Source: UBA2428 sp002343545
GTDB taxonomy: Bacteria; Bdellovibrionota; UBA2428
Length of the DNA stretch: 25,545 nt
Assembly: GCA_937952285.1 (NCBI GenBank)
Contig: CALFZE010000097.1
Coordinates: 1 to 25,545, forward strand
Direction: 5' to 3'
Positions 15,482 through 24,185 of this stretch are shown here, piece after piece; within the stretch, counting starts at the first letter, position 1, and every line of letters starts with the position of its first letter. The notes beneath the pieces are model-generated. The model saw nothing but the letters and a program-made list of their open reading frames with translations. It was not told where the DNA came from and did no database searches. A program made the position numbers and the translations under genes.

Positions 15482-16065
15482 AAATCCGTCTGCTTGCGTG
15501 GGGTCTCGGTTTAGTCCTCGGTCGGGCTTTCGCCTCGTCGAGTCCGGCGTTGCAATCCGTCGAGCGTTTGGGGCCCTTTGACCTGGCGGCTTCGGTTTTG
15601 TCGAATCTCGAGTCGGAGTACGCGTCGGGGGGACTGAGTCTCAAAGATCTCGACCGCGGCTACGCGATCGCGCAGTCTCGTCTGAAGGTGAAAGCGGCGT
15701 TGGAAGACCTCTCGCTCCGTCGCAAAGAAGTCGAGGCCCTCGTCCGACTCGAAAAGCTTTCGGAGCCGAGTCGTCTTGCCACCGAAGTTGAGGGGCTCGC
15801 CCGCGAAGCGAAGGCGACGAGGGCTTGGTGCGGACTCGGTATGGGGGCGGCGAGACGTTTGGCGGCGGATCCCACGCCGAAAGGCGCCATGCGTCGAGAC
15901 TGGCTTTTCATCGGTGGCGTCGCGAAGGCGTACTGCGCAGGATCGGGCGAGGAGTGGATACGCGAGGCCCTCGATCTGGGCGCCGCCGGACGACGCAAGG
16001 AAGCCCTCGAAACGGCGCTTCGTTACGCCGAGTCTCTCTCCGGACCGGCGCACGATCGGGATTGA
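15478..16065 (+). CDS. Exported helical protein (195 aa), unknown function
   Basis: The ATG at 15478 overlaps the TGA of the transglycosylase-like gene. It gives a signal peptide (MKIRLLAWGLGLVLGRAFAS); an ATG at 15463 would add five residues and is less suited. The mature part is almost entirely helical: DLAASVLSNLESEYASG, IAQSRLKVKAALEDL, then a charged RRKEVEALVRLEKL stretch and GEEWIREALDLGAAGRRKEALETAL, which is reminiscent of TPR-like helix pairs. Two Cys (AWCGLG, AYCAGS) could form a disulfide. No family is recognised. It ends the tightly spaced cluster of four exported proteins; the next gene starts 92 bases later. Confidence 0.82.
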   Translation: MKIRLLAWGLGLVLGRAFASSSPALQSVERLGPFDLAASVLSNLESEYASGGLSLKDLDRGYAIAQSRLKVKAALEDLSLRRKEVEALVRLEKLSEPSRLATEVEGLAREAKATRAWCGLGMGAARRLAADPTPKGAMRRDWLFIGGVAKAYCAGSGEEWIREALDLGAAGRRKEALETALRYAESLSGPAHDRD

Positions 16066-16157
16066 CGTACCCGTGATTCTCTTTGCACGAAAATGAACAT
16101 TGCGTGAAGCGTTTGGACCGCGTCAACTTCGTCGCGGGAAACGTCGATAAGCCTCGC

Positions 16158-18623
16158 ATGTTCCCGTGGTGCCGCGCCCTCGCGATTCTTCTCTTGGCGT
16201 CGGCGCCGACGCTCGTCGCGCGCGCGGCGTCCTTGTCCGACGAGATCAACGATTTCGAGTACGACGCGAACACGGACTTCGACATCCTGACGGGCGACTA
16301 CCTGAACGCGAAGGTCGGCGCGGGCCTGTCGCGCGAGCGCACGCCCGACGGTCGGGCCTCGATCCGTCGCGAGCATTACCCGCTCAGCCTCGGGATCAAC
16401 GGCACTTCGCTCCTGGGCGGCGCCGTGAACTCGCTCCTGCCCCTGGACCTCGGGCTCAGCGTCGAGCGGGGCGTTTCGTTCTACCGACGCTTGGAACCCG
16501 GTCTCGTCAAGTCGAGCGCCGTGCTGCCGCTCAACCCGCTCAAGCACCTCCCTTCGTCGGCCGAAGAAATTGCGGGCCTCGTAGGGCCGGACGGACGCTA
16601 CGTGGCGGAACCCAAGTTGCCGCCGGGCACGACTTTGCACCTGCCGGCGCGCACGTCGCTCAGCGTCGGCGTGGGAACTCGCACCGCGGCCATCGTCGCC
16701 GGGGCGGCGATCGGTCCCGGCAGCGCCGTGCTCGAGCAGGTCCTCTCCGCGCGACTGTCGCGGGGCTTCACGGTTCGCTACGACACCTACCTGACGCGAC
16801 TCCTCGAGCCTTCGACGGAAGCCCGCTACCAGCGGGTCGTCTCGCTCGATCGCCAGGATCTCGTCACGCTGAAGGCGGGATTGCGGAGCGACATCGACGC
16901 CAAGATCGCCCAGGGGGTCGACTTCGGTCCCGTCAACGCCGAGTCGCTCGCCAACAAGGTGCTCGAGCGCGTGGTGAACTACGTGCTCGGTCCCGGCGCC
17001 CGCTACACGCCGCACGAAGAGTCACGGAGCGTTTCGACCATTTTCGACTACAGCTACGACCTGGGGGATCCGGCCGCGCGCTCGGCGCTGAACGAAGCGC
17101 TCCGCGGAAAACCGCGGCTCCCCGAGCTCGCGGCGCTGCGCACGGCGGTCGCCAAGACGGGCGACCCCGAAGCGCTCTTCCAGCGCTTCTCGGTCCCCTT
17201 CGAGGCTTCCGAGCGCCTCGCCTACGCGGCTCCCGGCGCGCCGCCGAGGGTGCGACGCAACTTCGCGGGCGCGCTCGAGACCGTGAGGACGGGCGACGCC
17301 GCCGCCTTCGCCGTTCGGGCGATCCTCGAGCGGGGGCACCAAGAGTCGCGCGCGAACTCGCGGATCGTCACCCACGACGGCGCCTACGCCATGGGCGAAG
17401 ACGTTTCCTCGCGCGTCTTCGCGTGGAGCTTCGGCATGGGGCGCGAGCGAGGCCGCAGCACGCTCCAGTCGCCGCGCGCCACGAACTCGCAGGGGCAGGG
17501 GACCGACGACTACACCGAGCTCGTCTTCTCCCACCGCGAGGAAGACAAGCATCTGCGACCGGATGACGTCACGACGCTCGCGCAAAGCCTCGCACGCCAG
17601 TTGGGCCCCGAAGTCTTTCCGTGGCCCCCGGAGAGCTCGCGCCTGATCTCGCCCCTTTCGGAAGCTTGGCGCAAGCTTCGCGACGATGTCCGTTCGGGAA
17701 CGATGAAACGCGGCACGCTCGAGTTCGACTTCCGGTTTTCCCCGCCGCATCTTTCCGAGTTGCGCGCGGCGCTGCATCGGGAAGCCGCCGCTGCCGGCGG
17801 CTACGACGCTTTCACCGGCTCGAAGTACGTTTTCCTCGAGTCGCTTCTCCTCGAGCAGATGCACCGCTCGGCGATCGCGGCGGGGCGCCCCGAACTCGTC
17901 CTGAAGCCGGACTCCGTCACGGCCAAAGCCAAGAAGGGTCTGCACCGCTTGGCCTACGGATCCACGCAGCAATGGGACTCCGTACAGGTTTGCGCGCGGC
18001 AGGTCGCGGGTCTGCTCGCGATGTTCCTCATGCGCGAGGATACGAGCCTCGCCGCGACCGAACGGGGCCTCGAACCCTACCGCCGTACGCCGGCGCAGGA
18101 TTCGCAGCGCGAAGGGCTCGAGAAGATCAAGCGACTCTACGAAGCCCCGAGCGACGACAAGTGCCGCGAGACGCGCGAGTCGCTGACGATGCCGACCTTG
18201 ATTGCTTTGCTGCGGGCCAAGGTCCCGCTCAGCTTGGGCCCGGAGGCGCCGTTGCCGTTCTCCTACACGTTGCGTGCGAACGGCGTTGGCCAGGAAGGCA
18301 TCGTCTATTCGCCGATGCCCGCTCAGCTCGGAAGGGTCGACACGCCGATCCTCAAGGAGATCGAGGAGTCCCAGCTCAACGGTCGCCGGGGGCAGAATCG
18401 CGACTCGGCCCTGCTCGAAGACAGTCGCCTGAGGGGCCCGCGCGCGACGGTCGGCCGTCCCGGCGAGATCGAGTCGCCCAATTATCATCACGACGGGTTT
18501 GAGGGGTACGCAAAGGCGATCCCCGTCGCCGACGACGAAATCCCCGTGCCGGCTCCCGTGCCGAAGGCGTTGCCCGTGGCGGAGCCGGTCGCTCCCATTC
18601 CCCTCGAAATCCCGGGCGAGTAG
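16158..18623 (+). CDS. Large exported protein (821 aa), unknown family
   Basis: The open frame reaches TTG 16083, but ATG 16158 gives the cleanest signal peptide (MFPWCRALAILLLASAPTLVARA). No good Shine-Dalgarno is visible at either. The mature protein starts with an acidic segment (SDEINDFEYDANTDFDIL). It continues with Gly/Ser/Leu-rich, beta-like strands (YPLSLGINGTSLLGGAV, LDLGLSVERGVSFYRRL, RTSLSVGVGTRTAAIVAGA) to about residue 230. The rest is mixed alpha/beta, with a Cys pair (VQVCARQVAG, DDKCRETRES). It ends in a Pro/Val/Ala tail (VPAPVPKALPVAEPVAPIP) typical of disordered linkers. It could be a periplasmic or outer-membrane-associated protein, but I see no barrel signature or enzymatic motif. 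GC content and codon use look higher than in the preceding cluster. It ends just before a hairpin terminator. Confidence 0.85.
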   Translation: MFPWCRALAILLLASAPTLVARAASLSDEINDFEYDANTDFDILTGDYLNAKVGAGLSRERTPDGRASIRREHYPLSLGINGTSLLGGAVNSLLPLDLGLSVERGVSFYRRLEPGLVKSSAVLPLNPLKHLPSSAEEIAGLVGPDGRYVAEPKLPPGTTLHLPARTSLSVGVGTRTAAIVAGAAIGPGSAVLEQVLSARLSRGFTVRYDTYLTRLLEPSTEARYQRVVSLDRQDLVTLKAGLRSDIDAKIAQGVDFGPVNAESLANKVLERVVNYVLGPGARYTPHEESRSVSTIFDYSYDLGDPAARSALNEALRGKPRLPELAALRTAVAKTGDPEALFQRFSVPFEASERLAYAAPGAPPRVRRNFAGALETVRTGDAAAFAVRAILERGHQESRANSRIVTHDGAYAMGEDVSSRVFAWSFGMGRERGRSTLQSPRATNSQGQGTDDYTELVFSHREEDKHLRPDDVTTLAQSLARQLGPEVFPWPPESSRLISPLSEAWRKLRDDVRSGTMKRGTLEFDFRFSPPHLSELRAALHREAAAAGGYDAFTGSKYVFLESLLLEQMHRSAIAAGRPELVLKPDSVTAKAKKGLHRLAYGSTQQWDSVQVCARQVAGLLAMFLMREDTSLAATERGLEPYRRTPAQDSQREGLEKIKRLYEAPSDDKCRETRESLTMPTLIALLRAKVPLSLGPEAPLPFSYTLRANGVGQEGIVYSPMPAQLGRVDTPILKEIEESQLNGRRGQNRDSALLEDSRLRGPRATVGRPGEIESPNYHHDGFEGYAKAIPVADDEIPVPAPVPKALPVAEPVAPIPLEIPGE

Positions 18624-18640
18624 TCGCGCGCGAAAGCAGA

Positions 18641-18683
18641 AAAACCCCCGGAAGCGGTAGGGCTCCCGAGGGTTTGGGTCTTT
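18641..18683. terminator. Bidirectional terminator between convergent genes (copy 1)
   Basis: AAACCCCCGG (18642-18651) pairs with CCGAGGGTTT (18666-18675) with one mismatch. The sequence is nearly the same as the terminator at 21319-21360, differing mainly in the loop and one stem base. It separates the convergent genes ending at 18623 (+) and 18690 (-). Confidence 0.75.
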
Positions 18684-18689
18684 CAGGAC

Positions 18690-18971
18690 TTAGAAAACGT
18701 CGTACGGCTGGGCCGCAAAGTCGACGTCGTTGCCCTCGAACGCGCCGCCCGTGCCCCCGGCCGTTGCGAGGTCGTGGCAGCTTTTCTCGAAGGTGATCGT
18801 GTGGCCGTCAAAGTTGCCGTCGGTCAGATTTCCTTGACCGTTCGCGTAGGTCGCTGAGTCGTCCGTCGCGTCATCGGCGGAAGGGGTCGAGCTTTCGCCG
18901 CAGGATACCAGCGTCGTTAAGAGGGCCGCGAGAAGGGGAAATCGCCAAGTTATAGTGTCCTTTCCAGACAT
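18690..18971 (-). CDS. Small lipoprotein (93 aa), unknown function
   Basis: From ATG 18971 the product is 93 residues. It has a lipoprotein signal ending LVSC (Cys24), then a Ser/Thr/Asp-rich linker (ESSTPSADDATDDSATYANG) and a short C-terminal region with one further Cys (TFEKSCHDLATAG). It closes with an acidic/aromatic tail, NDVDFAAQPYDVF. ATG 18986 would add five residues, and its GAGG is 10 bases upstream; the choice is open. No family is recognised. The domain plan (lipobox, acidic linker, Cys, VDF-containing tail) is loosely like the lipoprotein at 6937-7377, which could be chance. It is downstream of the 19141-20298 gene but separated from it by a strong terminator. Confidence 0.72.
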   Translation of the reverse strand: MSGKDTITWRFPLLAALLTTLVSCGESSTPSADDATDDSATYANGQGNLTDGNFDGHTITFEKSCHDLATAGGTGGAFEGNDVDFAAQPYDVF

Positions 18972-19085
18972 GCGTTCGGGCCCCATGCCCGGAACGCCTC
19001 GCTTTCGGACAAAGCCTTACGAAAACGGAGAGTCTCGGCGAACTTGATGCGTGAGGTTTGGCCGCTAAAGAATCGAAGTCGTTTG

Positions 19086-19126
19086 AAAAAAGAAAAAGCG
19101 GCGCGGGAGTCAAAGCTTCCCGCGCC
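19086..19126 (-). terminator. Intrinsic terminator of the 19141-20298 gene
   Basis: On the minus strand GGCGCGGGA (19126-19118) and TCCCGCGCC (19108-19100) form a 9-bp stem followed by GC, then TTTTTCTTTTTT (plus-strand A-rich 19086-19097). It begins about 15 bases past the stop codon and is a textbook rho-independent terminator. Confidence 0.9.
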
Positions 19127-19140
19127 TTAGAGTGGGGAGA

Positions 19141-20298
19141 CTACTCGATCGAGAGGGATTGGCAGGTTCTCGATTGATCCGTGATCCTCTCGATGCGCTT
19201 TTTGTAAGGGGCTTGTTCCTCGTCACTCGCCTTTGCGTAGGTGCTTTCGAGTCCGTTGACGAAGGGATTGCGCGCCTTCGTGTTGATCGCGTAGGAGGTC
19301 ACGTCACGGTGGGGATTCGCCAAGAATTCTTCGCGCGTGACCGGAGCGTGCCTTGTGTCGACGCTGTGGACGCGCGGTCCGAGCTGCGCCTTGATGGCGA
19401 GCATGCGGGTCTCCGCGATTTTGCTTAAACGCGAGTACTCCGGCCATGCGCGCTCGATGGCCGCGGCTCGTTCGCCGTTTCTCCAGCGCAGGCAATCCTT
19501 TGTCTCCTTCGGGTAAGCGAGTTGCTTAAAGATATCGTGATCGGTGTTAATCCCGGGAAAGGCCTTCAGAATCGAGGACGCAACTTTGAGATTGAGGGGC
19601 GGCGAAAAAGTGAGTGCGACGAGGGCCCGCGCGTCCGAAGATCCCCGTCGTTGCAGTTCCTTGAGGTATCCGCGCTCCGGCAAATTACGGTGGCCGGCGC
19701 CGGCGATCGCAACCTCGAGCGAGTAGTAGAGCTCGTGAAAGATGAGTCCCGTGCGATCAAGCGGCGAGAGGGCCCCAACGAGGGAACGATCGAAGGTGAC
19801 GCTGCGAGCTTGGTCGTTACGGAACGCGGCCTGCAAGAGCTCCCAGTCGTCGTTTAGTCGAACGGGAGTCCGCCCCACGTCGCGAGTCTCCACGAGGCTC
19901 ATGTCGACCGTCCGCCAGGTCAAGGTCGTCAGGTTACTCTCGAGCGAGTCCGAGAGAATCGGACTGGCCGTCTGGAGATTCGCGAAGGTCCGTACGACGA
20001 GGTCGACGGTGCTTTCGTGCCCTTGGAGCCGGGACAACGGCTTGAGGGTTCGCTCGACGACGCCGCGTAGACGCTCGACTTCTTTCTTCGGGACGAGATT
20101 CGTGGGGGGCAGGGCGGGCAGGCTCGTTTGGTCTTCGAGGCCAGCCTCCACAAAGTCATAGAGCTCAACTTGGCCCGTCGAGATCTGGCGGGCGACCTTG
20201 CCGCCGCCGCCGCTGATGCCGCCTTCGGGGTTTTGTTCGGCCCGGGCGACCACCGACGCGAGGGCAAGGATCGTGATTCCAAGGGTTTTTGAGAACAT
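19141..20298 (-). CDS. Exported protein with His-Glu motif (385 aa), unknown function
   Basis: The ATG at 20298 has a strong Shine-Dalgarno (GGAGG, spacing 6). The signal peptide is MFSKTLGITILALASVVARA, followed by a Gly-rich start of the mature protein (GGISGGGGKVARQ). The central region carries LDRTGLIFHELYYSLEVA with His188-Glu189. This resembles the H-E-x-x-Y motif I recall in secreted proteins of Bdellovibrio-like bacteria, but it is not an HExxH, so metalloprotease activity should not be assumed. The C-terminal half is charged and helical, with two Cys (KDCLRWRNG, RTCQSLSIE) likely to pair. It is divergently transcribed from the TIGR02147 regulator gene at 20484, sharing an AT-rich spacer, which makes it a plausible target of that regulator. 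It is terminated at 19086-19126. Confidence 0.83.
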   Translation of the reverse strand: MFSKTLGITILALASVVARAEQNPEGGISGGGGKVARQISTGQVELYDFVEAGLEDQTSLPALPPTNLVPKKEVERLRGVVERTLKPLSRLQGHESTVDLVVRTFANLQTASPILSDSLESNLTTLTWRTVDMSLVETRDVGRTPVRLNDDWELLQAAFRNDQARSVTFDRSLVGALSPLDRTGLIFHELYYSLEVAIAGAGHRNLPERGYLKELQRRGSSDARALVALTFSPPLNLKVASSILKAFPGINTDHDIFKQLAYPKETKDCLRWRNGERAAAIERAWPEYSRLSKIAETRMLAIKAQLGPRVHSVDTRHAPVTREEFLANPHRDVTSYAINTKARNPFVNGLESTYAKASDEEQAPYKKRIERITDQSRTCQSLSIE

Positions 20299-20354
20299 GA
20301 AAGCCTCCATTGCGAGTTCTTTGGGCGAGAGCTTCGTGTCCCGGAAACACGAGA

Positions 20355-20383
20355 TCTCTAATTAATTCGCTGCGCAGAGTCAA
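20355..20383 (-). promoter_or_regulatory. Candidate sigma-70 promoter of the 20298 gene
   Basis: On the minus strand a -35 TTGACT (20383-20378) is followed after 17 bases by TAGAGA (20360-20355). The -35 matches five of six consensus bases, the -10 only three. The inferred transcript start would be about 50 bases ahead of ATG 20298. Confidence 0.4.
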
Positions 20384-20419
20384 TATTTAGGGGTTCTTGT
20401 CGCCCGCCGCTAGAAATGT

Positions 20420-20457
20420 TTCATTAAAATATACCGATTAAGTTCATTAAGAATGAA
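20420..20457 (+). promoter_or_regulatory. TTCATTAA repeats and palindrome before the TIGR02147 gene
   Basis: TTCATTAA occurs at 20420-20427 and 20443-20450; the second copy opens a perfect palindrome TTCATT-AAG-AATGAA (20443-20457). This lies in an AT-rich island about 27-64 bases ahead of ATG 20484. It is a candidate autoregulatory operator, but no binding site for this regulator family is known to me. Confidence 0.4.
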
Positions 20458-20483
20458 AAAATCTGTCTAAGAGGCTGGATATT

Positions 20484-21302
20484 ATGATAAAGTCAATTTT
20501 TCAGTTTCTGGATTATTTGGCGTATATGCGCGCGACGCTCGCCGACCCCAAGCGGGGCGGGCGAGGCCAGCAAGGACAGATCGCCCGCGCCATCGGATCG
20601 CCGAGCTCGCACGTCTCGCAGGTTCTCTCGGGGCGTTCCCACCTCACGCTTGAGCAAGCGGCCTCGCTCAATGCGCACTGGCGGCTGGGCACCGAGGAGG
20701 GCCGCTATTTCTTGCTGCTCGTGAGCTACGCCAGGGCGGGGCACCCCGACCTCAAGCGGCAGTTGCGCGCGCAGATCGATGAGATCCGCGCCCAGCACGC
20801 CAAGCTGCGTCCGCAGGTCGCGAGCCAAACCGTGGACTCGCGCAGCGTCGCGCCCGCCTACTACAGTCACTGGTCCTACGCGGCCACGCACATGCTGCTT
20901 ACGATCCCGCGCTACCGCACGGCCTCGGACGTGGCCAAGGCGCTGGGACTCGACGAGATGCAAGTTGCTCGCGTCGTCGCCTTTCTCGTTCAATCGGGCC
21001 TCGCCGAGGCCGAGACTTCGGGAGGCTTTCGCGCAACGAACGTGGGGCTGCACTTGGCCGAAGAGTCTCCCTGGCTACTTGCGCATCACGCGAACTGGCG
21101 ACAGAAAGCCGTGGAGTCCCTGATGCGCTACGACTCTTCGCGTGAGTTGCGGTACTCGGGGGTCGTGACGCTCGCCGAGAAAGACATTCCCTTCGTGCGC
21201 GAGCGTCTCGTCGAGGCCTTGCGCAGCTCGCTCGAGATCATCGGACCTTCGTCGTCGGAGCGGCTTATGGCGCTCAATATCGACTGGTTCGGGCTCGTTT
21301 AG
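20484..21302 (+). CDS. TIGR02147-family putative transcriptional regulator
   Basis: The 272-residue product starts at ATG 20484 behind AAGAGG (spacing 9). Family features run in order. The N-terminal helix is FQFLDYLAYMRATLADPKRGG. An HTH-like segment follows, GQIARAIGSPSSHVSQVLSGRSHLTLEQAASL (about residues 32-63), corresponding to the S-x-x-Y-x-x-x-x-x-G-k-x-L region of TIGR02147. A second, winged-helix-like region (about 135-195) reads ATHMLLTIPRYRTASDVAKALGLDEMQVARVVAFLVQSGL. A C-terminal beta/helix part ends SSERLMALNIDWFGLV, as is usual for the family. Members are abundant in Fibrobacter and Bdellovibrio-like genomes; their DNA targets are mostly unknown. A regulatory role is inferred from the HTH. 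It is divergent from the exported protein at 20298 and convergent with rpsA. Confidence 0.87.
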   Translation: MIKSIFQFLDYLAYMRATLADPKRGGRGQQGQIARAIGSPSSHVSQVLSGRSHLTLEQAASLNAHWRLGTEEGRYFLLLVSYARAGHPDLKRQLRAQIDEIRAQHAKLRPQVASQTVDSRSVAPAYYSHWSYAATHMLLTIPRYRTASDVAKALGLDEMQVARVVAFLVQSGLAEAETSGGFRATNVGLHLAEESPWLLAHHANWRQKAVESLMRYDSSRELRYSGVVTLAEKDIPFVRERLVEALRSSLEIIGPSSSERLMALNIDWFGLV

Positions 21303-21318
21303 CGCTTCGTCGCCCAAT

Positions 21319-21360
21319 AAAAAAACCCCCGGAAGCCGCTAGGCTCCCGGGGGTTTGGGT
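21319..21360 (-). terminator. Terminator of rpsA, acting bidirectionally (copy 2)
   Basis: AAACCCCCGG (21323-21332) and CCGGGGGTTT (21347-21356) form a perfect 10-bp stem with an inner AGCC/GGCT extension. On the minus strand it is followed by TTTTTTTATT, a strong tract for rpsA; on the + strand only TTTGGG follows. It is nearly the same sequence as 18641-18683. Confidence 0.88.
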
Positions 21361-21385
21361 CACGCGTTTCGCGCTTCCCGGACTC

Positions 21386-23188
<1,803 letters not shown>

Positions 23189-23262
23189 TCGATCTGTTTT
23201 TAGGGACTCCTCTTCTGTGACGCCAAGTCCGCGGCCGTAGCCAGGCTCAACGCAACGGGGCG

Positions 23263-23291
23263 AAGCTAGAGGGGCCTCCCTAGGGAGTCAA
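23263..23291 (-). promoter_or_regulatory. Candidate rpsA promoter with palindrome in the spacer
   Basis: On the minus strand TTGACT (23291-23286) is separated by exactly 17 bases from TAGCTT (23268-23263). The 12-bp perfect palindrome CTCCCTAGGGAG (23276-23287) covers much of the spacer and touches the -35. The inferred leader is about 70 bases. The palindrome could be an operator or coincidental. Confidence 0.45.
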
Positions 23292-23440
23292 AGGCCAAAA
23301 CGTGAATTTTGCTTCGAAAAACGGCCTGCGCGCGGCCCGTTTGGGAAGGCGAGGAGGCCCGCGGGTGGGGCGGAAGCGGTCCAAGCGGGTTACGGTCTCT
23401 TCACTGGATCGGCGTCGCGGGGCCGGCCTAGGCTGGCGGT

Positions 23441-23950
23441 ATGCCAAAGCCCTCGGACTCCCTGCGCTCCCTCCTGTTGACCTTCCTGGGCTCGCTCGTG
23501 GCGCTCTTCGCTTGCGAGACGATCCCGCTTCCCGTCAGCCACGCCGACGAGGTCAAACCCGCGGCCGTCACGGAACGCGCCGAAGAAGCGCCCGCTCTCT
23601 ATTTGGCCGGGACTTTGGTTCCGAGCGGAAACGTCGCTTTGGACGACGAAGTTCGCGAGATCATCCGCCTGGCCGCCAAGCAGGGAGCTTGCCGAAGCTC
23701 GGACGATTGCCGCATTCTCTCGATCGAACCGAAGCCTTGCGGCGGTTACTTCGCGGCGTTGACCGCGTCGGAACTCGAAGGGGAATTGGAGGCGGGGGCC
23801 CTGCCGTTGTCCGCTCGCATCGAGGCCTACAACGCGAAGAAGGCAGAGTTCCAAAGGAGCGATGGGCTCGTCTCGGACTGCAGCTACTGGTTCCCTCCGA
23901 ATCCGGAGTGCTCCCCGGCCGGCCGCTGCGTTTTCTCGGGCGGCGAGTGA
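23441..23950 (+). CDS. Cysteine-rich lipoprotein, unknown function
   Basis: A 169-residue product from ATG 23441 (Shine-Dalgarno weak). The signal region SLRSLLLTFLGSLVALFAC gives a lipobox LFAC with Cys25. The mature domain (about 60-169) has evenly spaced Cys: GACRSSDDCRI, KPCGGYFA, VSDCSYWF, PECSPAGRC. The order C-x5-C ... C-G-G ... (S/T)-D-C ... C-x4-5-C matches a small exported domain I recall from several proteobacterial hypothetical proteins, in which the CGG is followed by a helix and an A-Y-N-A/K-K segment (here EAYNAKKAEFQRSDG). No function is known to me. Disulfide formation in the periplasm is expected. It is a single transcription unit, divergent from rpsA and ended by a strong hairpin. 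Confidence 0.83.
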   Translation: MPKPSDSLRSLLLTFLGSLVALFACETIPLPVSHADEVKPAAVTERAEEAPALYLAGTLVPSGNVALDDEVREIIRLAAKQGACRSSDDCRILSIEPKPCGGYFAALTASELEGELEAGALPLSARIEAYNAKKAEFQRSDGLVSDCSYWFPPNPECSPAGRCVFSGGE

Positions 23951-23967
23951 TCGCAGTCCCCAAATGA

Positions 23968-24012
23968 CGAAGGGGACTCCGGCGGCGTCGCCGGGGTCCC
24001 CTTCGATTTTCT
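23968..24012 (+). terminator. Strong intrinsic terminator after the 23441 lipoprotein gene
   Basis: A 17-bp stem (23968-23984 with 23989-24005, one G-T wobble) closes on a GCGT loop; its outer part is CGAAGGGGAC/GTCCCCTTCG. It is followed by ATTTTCT. It lies 17 bases after the stop codon. Confidence 0.9.
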
Positions 24013-24066
24013 ATGGCTTTCGAGGCCTGAGCGAGGGCGCTGTCACCACCGGCCCACTCACGTCAG

Positions 24067-24180
24067 TTATTTGGGCGGACCGGTGCCGCTTCCGACCTGA
24101 AGTTCCAGCAGCCTGTAGCGCCCGTTTTTACGTACCATGAACGTCCCCCCTGGGTTTCGGTTTGGAAATCCCGCGACCAT
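24067..24180 (-). CDS. Possible small protein downstream of the receiver-domain gene
   Basis: A 37-codon frame from ATG 24180 (MVAGFPNRNPGGTF...) starts six bases after the receiver gene's stop. An internal ATG at 24138 gives 23 residues (MVRKNGRYRLLELQVGSG and five more) and is preceded by a good GGGGGGA ribosome binding site (spacing about 6). Nothing in it is recognisable. The remaining 23951-24185 sequence holds only the terminator at its left end. The short, basic, strand-like product may be real or a chance frame. Tight spacing suggests cotranscription with the receiver gene if it is real. Confidence 0.3.
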   Translation of the reverse strand: MVAGFPNRNPGGTFMVRKNGRYRLLELQVGSGTGPPK

Positions 24181-24185
24181 GCGGC

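Noticed and set aside
17022..18491. Minus-strand 489-codon frame opposite the 821-residue exported protein
   Set aside because: Composition is typical of an antisense shadow, and the + strand gene has a signal peptide and terminator.
19141..20298. Zinc metalloprotease call for the FHELYYS protein
   Set aside because: The motif is H-E-x-x-Y without the second His, so HExxH chemistry is not supported.
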